DNA of 8,287 nucleotides, taken from positions 1 through 8,287 of the forward strand of contig CAJFOL010000061.1 of NCBI GenBank assembly GCA_904397185.1, given 5' to 3'. The notes beneath the pieces are model-generated. The model made no database searches. It saw nothing but the letters and a program-made list of their open reading frames with translations, and was not told the DNA's origin. How positions within the stretch are numbered: position 1 is the first letter of the stretch; every line of letters starts with the position of its first letter. The position numbers and the translations under genes are program-made. The stretch comes from an uncultured Clostridia bacterium. GTDB taxonomy: Bacteria; Bacillota; Clostridia; Christensenellales; UBA1242. Below are positions 5,215-8,287 of the stretch, in pieces.

Positions 5215-6975
5215 ATGATTAGCGAAGAGATAATAGGTTTGTTAAATAATTCAGCACAAAAGGCAGGCTATAATGATAAGTTGTCTGTCACTTTTTCTAA
5301 TATGCCAAAATTATGCGATTTTCAATGCAACGATTGCTTTTCACTTGCAAAAAAATATGGCAAAAATCCCTTTGACATAGCGGAAGATATTGTTAAAAAT
5401 ATAGAAAATAACGAAGATTTTGATTTTTCTGCGGTTAGACCTGCCTTTATCAATATAAAATTGACCGATAAAAAACTGAGCCAAATTGGGAATGAATTTT
5501 TAAAAGATGAGCGAGGGGGAGTGCCTAAGCATGAGCATAGCCAAAAGGTAATCATGGACTATGGTGGTGCGAATGTCGCAAAAGCACTCCATGTAGGACA
5601 CTTACGCTCACCAATTATTGGAGAAAGTCTCAAAAGACTATACAAATTTTTGGGCGATGAAGTGATTGCCGATGTGCATTTGGGTGACTGGGGACTGCAA
5701 ATGGGTCTTACCGAACTTCAACTTTATTTGGACGGCAAACTGGATTATTATTTTGAAGGGAAAGGAAAGGAACCTGTAATAACCCTTGATATGCTCAATG
5801 AGGCATATCCAAAGGCAAGTGCGAGAAAAAATATTGACGAACAATTCAAGGCACAGGCAGACGAATGGACACTTAAAATTCAAAATAAAGAAGAGCCTTA
5901 CTATACTGTATATAAAATAATAAGAGAAGTCTCTGTTAAGGAAATAAAAAAACACTATAGCGAACTTGGTGCAGAGTTTGATTTGTGGTATGGTGAAAGC
6001 GATGCACAAGATTATATTGACAAGGCAATAAAGATTATCGAGGATAAAGGGCTTACAAGAGTGAGCGATGGTGCTTTGGTCGTTGACGTTGCAGTGGAGG
6101 GCGAAAATATACCTATTCCAAAGACAAGCGAGGACGAAGTTCAAAGATACAAAAACCCTATGCCACCAGCAATAATCAAAAAGTATAATGGGGGAGTATT
6201 GTATGCCACAACTGATATTGCCACCATTTTGATGAGAAATGAAATGTTTGGGTATCCTGATAGAATTGAATATATCGTTGACCTTAGACAAAAAAATCAT
6301 TTTGTACAGGTGTTTAGAGTTTGCAAGATGGCAGGGATATCTCCAAAAAGTCAACAACTTCTGCATATAGGCTATGGCACCATGAATGGAAAAGACGGCA
6401 AACCATTTAAAACCCGCAGTGGTGATACAATAAAACTTGAAGATATCATTGATATGCTTGTGGATAAGGCTAGCGAAAAACTAAAATCAAACGGAGTCGA
6501 GTTTGACCGCGACCTTGCCTTAAAAATAGGCGTGTCAGCAATGAAGTTTGGCGACCTTATAAATAATGTCGATAAAGATTATGTCTTTGACCTTGACAAG
6601 TTTATGTCATTTGAAGGTAAGACTGGTCCATACCTTCAATATACCGCTGTTAGAATAAATTCAATATTGGCAAAAACAGGAGAGGCAAAAGGCGAGTTTT
6701 ATGTAGATAATGATGAAGAACGGGAAATCATTAGAAATATTTTAAAACTCAATTCCGCATACGAGATTTGTTACAACAATAAGACACTTTCACCTCTATG
6801 CCTTGCAACTTACAACCTCGCAAGTGCTTTCTCGACCTTTTACAATAACCACAATGTTGTAAATGAAAAGGACGAGAAGAAAAAACAAAGTTTTATAGCA
6901 CTGTTGATGCTGGTTAAAAATAAACTCGCCCAGGCTCTAAATGTGTTGGCAATAGAGATTCCGCAAAAAATGTAA
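5215..6975 (+). CDS. argS: Arginyl-tRNA synthetase
   Basis: 586 aa, class I aminoacyl-tRNA synthetase that charges tRNA-Arg with arginine using ATP, in the cytoplasm. Domains: N-terminal ArgRS-specific tRNA-binding domain (about 1-95), catalytic Rossmann fold starting at VIMDYGGANVAKALHVGHLR with the HIGH motif as HVGH (126-129), HLGDWGLQ (155-162) typical of ArgRS, the KMSKS-equivalent loop GKPFKTRSGD (395-404), and a C-terminal helical anticodon-binding domain with GPYLQYTAVRI (471-481). ArgRS proteins often lack a canonical KMSKS, so KPFKTRSG is not a defect. Start ATG 5215 has CAGGAGAG before it. It probably belongs to the dnaX-ybaB-recR transcript. Only a weak A/T-rich inverted stretch (6966-6988) follows, so a terminator is not certain. 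Confidence 0.96.
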   Translation: MISEEIIGLLNNSAQKAGYNDKLSVTFSNMPKLCDFQCNDCFSLAKKYGKNPFDIAEDIVKNIENNEDFDFSAVRPAFINIKLTDKKLSQIGNEFLKDERGGVPKHEHSQKVIMDYGGANVAKALHVGHLRSPIIGESLKRLYKFLGDEVIADVHLGDWGLQMGLTELQLYLDGKLDYYFEGKGKEPVITLDMLNEAYPKASARKNIDEQFKAQADEWTLKIQNKEEPYYTVYKIIREVSVKEIKKHYSELGAEFDLWYGESDAQDYIDKAIKIIEDKGLTRVSDGALVVDVAVEGENIPIPKTSEDEVQRYKNPMPPAIIKKYNGGVLYATTDIATILMRNEMFGYPDRIEYIVDLRQKNHFVQVFRVCKMAGISPKSQQLLHIGYGTMNGKDGKPFKTRSGDTIKLEDIIDMLVDKASEKLKSNGVEFDRDLALKIGVSAMKFGDLINNVDKDYVFDLDKFMSFEGKTGPYLQYTAVRINSILAKTGEAKGEFYVDNDEEREIIRNILKLNSAYEICYNNKTLSPLCLATYNLASAFSTFYNNHNVVNEKDEKKKQSFIALLMLVKNKLAQALNVLAIEIPQKM

Positions 6976-6993
6976 TTTTTTTTAAAAAAGGTA

Positions 6994-7022
6994 TTTACAA
7001 ATCAAAAAAAATATGCTATTAT
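6994..7022 (+). promoter_or_regulatory. Strong sigma-A-type promoter of the 60-aa gene
   Basis: -35 TTTACA (6994-6999), 17-bp spacer, -10 TATTAT (7017-7022) with extended TG-C (7014-7016). It starts 19 bases after the argS stop. It resembles the promoter at 423-451 in its -35 and extended -10. Confidence 0.7.
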
Positions 7023-7050
7023 AAAGACAAGTTAACGGAGGACTATTTAT

Positions 7051-7233
7051 ATGAGTAATATAGAATACACAATACCTGAAGAAATATTGAAAAATACTAT
7101 TATGGCTAATTTGCCTGAAAATGTTAAAATAAAAAGTATTCATGTTAAATTAAAACCTAAGTCTAAAGATAAAACGGAAGACAAAACTGTAAAAGAGGTT
7201 AAAGAAGGACCTGAGGGACCAGAATTACAATAA
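7051..7233 (+). CDS. Small charged protein, unknown family (60 aa)
   Basis: 60 aa beginning MSNIEYTIPEEILKNTIMANLPENV. Residues 1-32 could form a short folded unit; residues 33-60 are Lys/Glu/Pro/Gly rich (KLKPKSKDKTEDK, then KEGPEGPELQ) and probably disordered. There is no signal peptide or membrane segment. I do not recognise it. It is likely a real gene because it has its own good promoter, GGAGG 9 bases before the ATG, and a strong terminator right after the stop. Being monocistronic with strong signals, it may be well expressed. The acidic-basic tail suggests a binding or regulatory role, but that is only a guess. Confidence 0.6.
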   Translation: MSNIEYTIPEEILKNTIMANLPENVKIKSIHVKLKPKSKDKTEDKTVKEVKEGPEGPELQ

Positions 7234-7242
7234 TTTAATATT

Positions 7243-7276
7243 CAAAGAGAGCGAATTTTTCGCTCTCTTTTGTTTT
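7243..7276 (+). terminator. Strong intrinsic terminator of the 60-aa gene
   Basis: AAAGAGAGCGAA (7244-7255) pairs with TTCGCTCTCTTT (7259-7270), 12 bp, followed by T-rich TTTTGTTTT. It begins 10 bases after the stop at 7233. Confidence 0.85.
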
Positions 7277-7300
7277 ATAAATCATTGAATTTTGCATTCG

Positions 7301-7413
7301 TTTTTATGATGCCCACTTTGGAAAGGAACCTTTTAAGTTTGCTTAAAAGGTTTCGAGTTTGCCTAGCAAACTCGGCGGGCTTTAAGTCCGCACTTTCCAA
7401 AGTGGCATAAAAA
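7301..7413. repeat. Cloverleaf palindromic element B (long outer stem plus three hairpins)
   Basis: Outer stem: CCACTTTGGAAAG (7313-7325) pairs perfectly with CTTTCCAAAGTGG (7393-7405), 13 bp; beyond a 4-base bulge (7309-7312) TTTTTATG (7301-7308) pairs with CATAAAAA (7406-7413). Inside: hairpin 7327-7352 (AACCTTTTAAG with CTTAAAAGGTT, 11 bp), hairpin 7354-7374 (CGAGTTTGC with GCAAACTCG, 9 bp, loop CTA) and hairpin 7375-7391 (GCGGGC with GTCCGC, 6 bp, one G-T). Linkers are 0-1 base. The layout is the same as in element A though the sequences differ. It lies between two convergent genes, after the terminator of the 60-aa gene, so it is not needed to terminate that gene. No coding frame is plausible through it. 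Confidence 0.88.
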
Positions 7414-7456
7414 ATATCACTCAAGTTAATCAAATTGCATAAAAAATATCACCCAA
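7405..7456. repeat. Direct repeat, 20 bp, two copies 32 bp apart
   Basis: GCATAAAAAATATCAC followed by TCAA at 7405-7424 and by CCAA at 7437-7456, one mismatch in 20. The first copy starts inside the right arm of element B; the second forms one arm of the minus-strand terminator. It looks like a small tandem duplication. Confidence 0.7.
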
Positions 7457-7476
7457 TTTATTTAAGTGATATTTTT
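7441..7476 (-). terminator. Intrinsic terminator of the minus-strand gene
   Basis: On the minus strand AAAAATATCAC pairs with GTGATATTTTT (plus-strand 7466-7476 and 7442-7452), 11 bp with a 13-base loop, ending in a T run at 7446-7441. It begins 12 bases after the stop of the 176-aa gene. The other side also ends in T-rich sequence, so it may work in both directions. Confidence 0.75.
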
Positions 7477-7488
7477 ATTTGTAAGCGA

Positions 7489-8019
7489 CTATTGTTGCTC
7501 TGATTCTAACTCTACGTTTTGTAAGTTATTGAGTTGTTCTCTAAGCACTTGAATAATGATAAAATCATTTTCTAGATCGATATTTTGACAAATTTCTTCT
7601 AATACTGCCTTGATATCAACATTAGGGTGTTCGTTTTTGAAGTCTGCGATGATATTTGTTAATTTTTCTGAGACTTTGTCAATGGCCTCTTCATTATCAA
7701 TGTCCTTATTTTTTCTCTTTAAATAATCGTTGATAAAGGTGTAGATATGATGCCTAAACTGATTTGTATATCTGATTTTATCATTTTCTGAATGAGGATT
7801 TGAAAATCTTTCGAAACAGAACTTGATGCCTTTATCTGTCTTTTTTATAATACCTTCAAGGTTGACTCTGCTAAATTTTATTGATAAATCCATTATTTTA
7901 TCACTATTTACTTTGTCGACCTTTTTCTCTCCATTTTCGTCAAGGTATTCATAAACGTTGTATACTCCGCCTAATTCATAAGATTGAAATGACGTAATAG
8001 GTGTTCTTTTCTTATCCAT
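7489..8019 (-). CDS. Hypothetical protein, unknown family (176 aa)
   Basis: 176 aa from the ATG at 8019-8017. Residues 1-85 look mixed alpha/beta (SYELGGVYNVYEYLDENGEK, then NLEGIIKKTDKGIKFCFERF at about 53-72); residues 85-176 are strongly helical and charged (YTFINDYLKRKNKDIDNEEA; VLEEICQNIDLENDFIIIQV), ending in LREQLNNLQNVELESEQQ, coiled-coil-like. There is no signal peptide or membrane segment, so probably cytoplasmic. I do not recognise the family. AAGGAG (8030-8025) lies 5 bases before the ATG; a GTG at 8025 overlaps that site and is a poorer start. It stands alone, convergent to the argS side, with its own promoter and terminator, which supports a real gene. Function unknown. Confidence 0.75.
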   Translation of the reverse strand: MDKKRTPITSFQSYELGGVYNVYEYLDENGEKKVDKVNSDKIMDLSIKFSRVNLEGIIKKTDKGIKFCFERFSNPHSENDKIRYTNQFRHHIYTFINDYLKRKNKDIDNEEAIDKVSEKLTNIIADFKNEHPNVDIKAVLEEICQNIDLENDFIIIQVLREQLNNLQNVELESEQQ

Positions 8020-8048
8020 AACCACTCCTTAAATAAAACTGTAAAGAT

Positions 8049-8077
8049 ATAATAATACAAAAGCCTTACTTTGTCAA
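8049..8077 (-). promoter_or_regulatory. Sigma-A-type promoter of the 176-aa gene
   Basis: On the minus strand: perfect -35 TTGACA (8077-8072), 17-bp spacer, -10 TATTAT (8054-8049), then AAGGAG and the ATG at 8019. The -35 overlaps CTTGACAAA (8 of 9 to the 0A box), but a -35 hexamer itself resembles half of that box. Confidence 0.75.
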
Positions 8078-8104
8078 GGATAAAACCTCAAAAAATATCA
8101 AAAT

Positions 8105-8212
8105 AAAAAGTGGATCAGCGACCAAATGTCGCCTAAGCAAACTTAGTTTGCATCATTTTTTAATAAAAACATTATAAAATTGGCTTTAGCCACCCCAAAA
8201 ATCTCACTTTTT
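8105..8212. repeat. Cloverleaf-like palindromic element C, less perfect
   Basis: Outer stem: AAAAAGTG (8105-8112) pairs with CACTTTTT (8205-8212), plus GAT (8113-8115) with ATC (8201-8203) after a one-base bulge. Inside: GCGAC with GTCGC (8118-8132), GCAAAC with GTTTGC (8137-8151, loop TTA), TTTTT with AAAAA (8156-8169) and TGGC with GCCA (8181-8192). Adjacent to it, CCACC (8190-8194) can pair with GGTGG (8243-8247), so other folds compete. The GTCGC/GCGAC and CAAAC/GTTTG hairpins echo element A in the same order. It lies upstream of the minus-strand promoter. Confidence 0.6.
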
Positions 8213-8287
8213 TCGAAGCCGTACAGGGTAGTAGCCTTTTTTGGTGGAAAAGTTTGTGCGAAGTGCATCAATTTGCTTGACAAAAAA

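Noticed and set aside
5638..6366. 242-aa open frame on the minus strand
   Set aside because: It lies wholly within argS, has no ribosome binding site or promoter, and its Cys/Phe/Ile-rich composition is that of an antisense shadow.
6966..6990. Terminator after argS from the A6/T8/A6 stretch
   Set aside because: It pairs only by A-T with no stable stem; it may weaken readthrough but cannot be called a terminator.
8143..8286. Two minus-strand frames open from the right edge (one ending at 8204-8206 with ...YYPVRLRKK, one at 8143-8145)
   Set aside because: They overlap each other, lie across element C, are short and cannot both be real; without sequence beyond 8287 neither can be supported as a gene end.

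Overview
The window looks like a chromosomal segment from an AT-rich Firmicute of the Clostridia type. The evidence is the low G+C, the strong AGGAGG-type ribosome binding sites, the sigma-A-like promoters with 17-bp spacers, a Spo0A effector domain, and the dnaX-ybaB-recR order typical of Firmicutes. TGA is used as a normal stop (end of the nitroreductase gene). The exact taxon cannot be read from the sequence.

Layout. Positions 1-478 hold no intact gene: a possible decayed reading-frame fragment on the minus strand, a long-armed terminator-like hairpin, and then the control region of the first gene. That gene (479-1048) encodes a stand-alone Spo0A DNA-binding domain with no receiver domain. 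Its upstream DNA carries three tandem 0A-box-like sites at exact 10-bp spacing and a 10-bp-unit palindrome over the -35 box. Next comes a probable three-gene unit (1138-2617): a SecB-like chaperone, a nitroreductase-fold protein and a small membrane-anchored protein, closed by a terminator at 2623-2651.

The third region is a housekeeping operon (2699-6975): dnaX, ybaB/ebfC, recR and argS. It joins the clamp loader, a nucleoid protein, recombinational repair and arginyl-tRNA synthetase. dnaX is split. The zero frame ends after 370 codons at a run of nine A (A AAA AAC TAA), and the conserved C-terminal domain continues in the -1 frame to 4164. This fits expression of two forms, gamma-like (370 aa) and tau-like (488 aa), by frameshifting or transcriptional slippage. 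An assembly error in the homopolymer is the main alternative.

The last region has a 60-aa orphan gene with a strong promoter and terminator, and a convergent 176-aa orphan gene on the minus strand with its own promoter and terminator.

The most unusual DNA is between genes. Three elements (4500-4594, 7301-7413 and, less perfectly, 8105-8212) share one architecture: a long outer stem enclosing three or more side-by-side hairpins with almost no linker, like a cloverleaf. Their stems differ in sequence but re-use GTCGC/GCGAC and CAAAC/GTTTG cores. They look like members of one dispersed palindromic repeat family, which I do not recognise.
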